Below are positions 5,466 through 5,557 of a stretch of 5,557 nt of DNA, one piece after another. The notes beneath the pieces are model-generated. The model was given only the letters and a program-made list of their open reading frames with translations. It did no database searches and was not told where the DNA came from. The stretch covers positions 1-5,557 of the forward strand of contig CAKSBP010000094.1 of assembly GCA_934438135.1 (NCBI GenBank). The letters run 5' to 3'. Each line of letters starts with the position of its first letter. Positions within the stretch are counted from its first letter, which is position 1. The position numbers and the translations under genes were made by a program. Source of the DNA: an uncultured Clostridium sp. Its GTDB lineage: Bacteria > Bacillota > Clostridia > Lachnospirales > Lachnospiraceae.

Positions 5466-5557
5466 GGGATTTTCTTTTTTTCTTTTTCCTTCCTAATACT
5501 CTTATGAACATATTACAGAAAATTTTTAAAGAACACTATGAAGAAATGAAATATACT

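Larger units (their letters stand above)
5267..5557. other. AT-rich region beyond the IS66 end with no convincing intact gene
   Basis: The sequence is strongly AT-rich with a long pyrimidine-rich run on the plus strand (about 5457-5494). It holds one good terminator hairpin (5439-5465) and one short minus-strand frame (5376-5492). It does not encode the missing N-terminal half of the YyaL-type protein in any frame I could follow, so it is not simply the other side of an insertion into that gene. Confidence 0.6.

Noticed and set aside
1..5557. CRISPR array, tRNA, rRNA, toxin-antitoxin or phage-defence system
   Set aside because: No regularly spaced repeats, no tRNA-like cloverleaf or rRNA sequence, and none of the proteins has defence-type domains. 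The genes are ordinary housekeeping or stress genes plus an IS remnant.

Overview
The window looks like chromosomal DNA from a low-to-mid GC anaerobic Firmicute, most likely a Clostridia/Lachnospiraceae-type gut bacterium. This rests on the strong AGGAGG-like ribosome sites, AT-rich spacers, gene families (AraC/cupin regulator, YjjG-type HAD phosphatase, DUF2809 membrane protein, manganese catalase, YyaL/DUF255 protein, IS66 transposase) and codon use. The lineage is an inference; no rRNA or other marker gene is present.

Left part (about 1-2456). Three minus-strand genes read leftwards: a DUF2809 small membrane protein (1911-2312), a HAD-superfamily nucleotidase of the YjjG/YfnB type (1111-1800) and an AraC-family regulator (155-1033). 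The HAD gene has its own plausible sigma-A promoter at 1839-1868. It may be co-transcribed with the AraC gene, which follows after 77 bases. DUF2809 is divergent from the manganese catalase across a 144-base spacer. That spacer holds an extended -10 promoter for DUF2809 and a near-perfect inverted repeat that could be an operator.

Middle part (2457-4322). An apparently complete short manganese catalase (2457-3137) with all five dimanganese ligands converges on a YyaL/SPATA20-type gene (3198-4322). A strong hairpin with T-runs on both sides (3148-3199) serves as a shared bidirectional terminator. The YyaL-type gene is a 5'-truncated remnant: its whole N-terminal thioredoxin-like DUF255 domain is missing.

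Right part (4323-5557). The broken end of the YyaL gene abuts about 110 bases of unassigned sequence containing a terminator-like hairpin (4351-4395). A 5'-truncated IS66-family transposase follows on the plus strand (about 4457-5200). It keeps the second catalytic Asp and the catalytic Glu, has an in-frame TAG at 4517-4519, and retains its own terminator and a likely right terminal repeat ending at 5266. Beyond it lies about 290 bases of AT-rich DNA with one good terminator hairpin and at most a small coding remnant. The right part therefore reads as a rearrangement scar.

I see no convincing undescribed multi-gene system. The most interesting items are the compound YyaL/IS66 scar, the candidate operator between DUF2809 and the catalase, and the unidentified fragments flanking the IS66 remnant.
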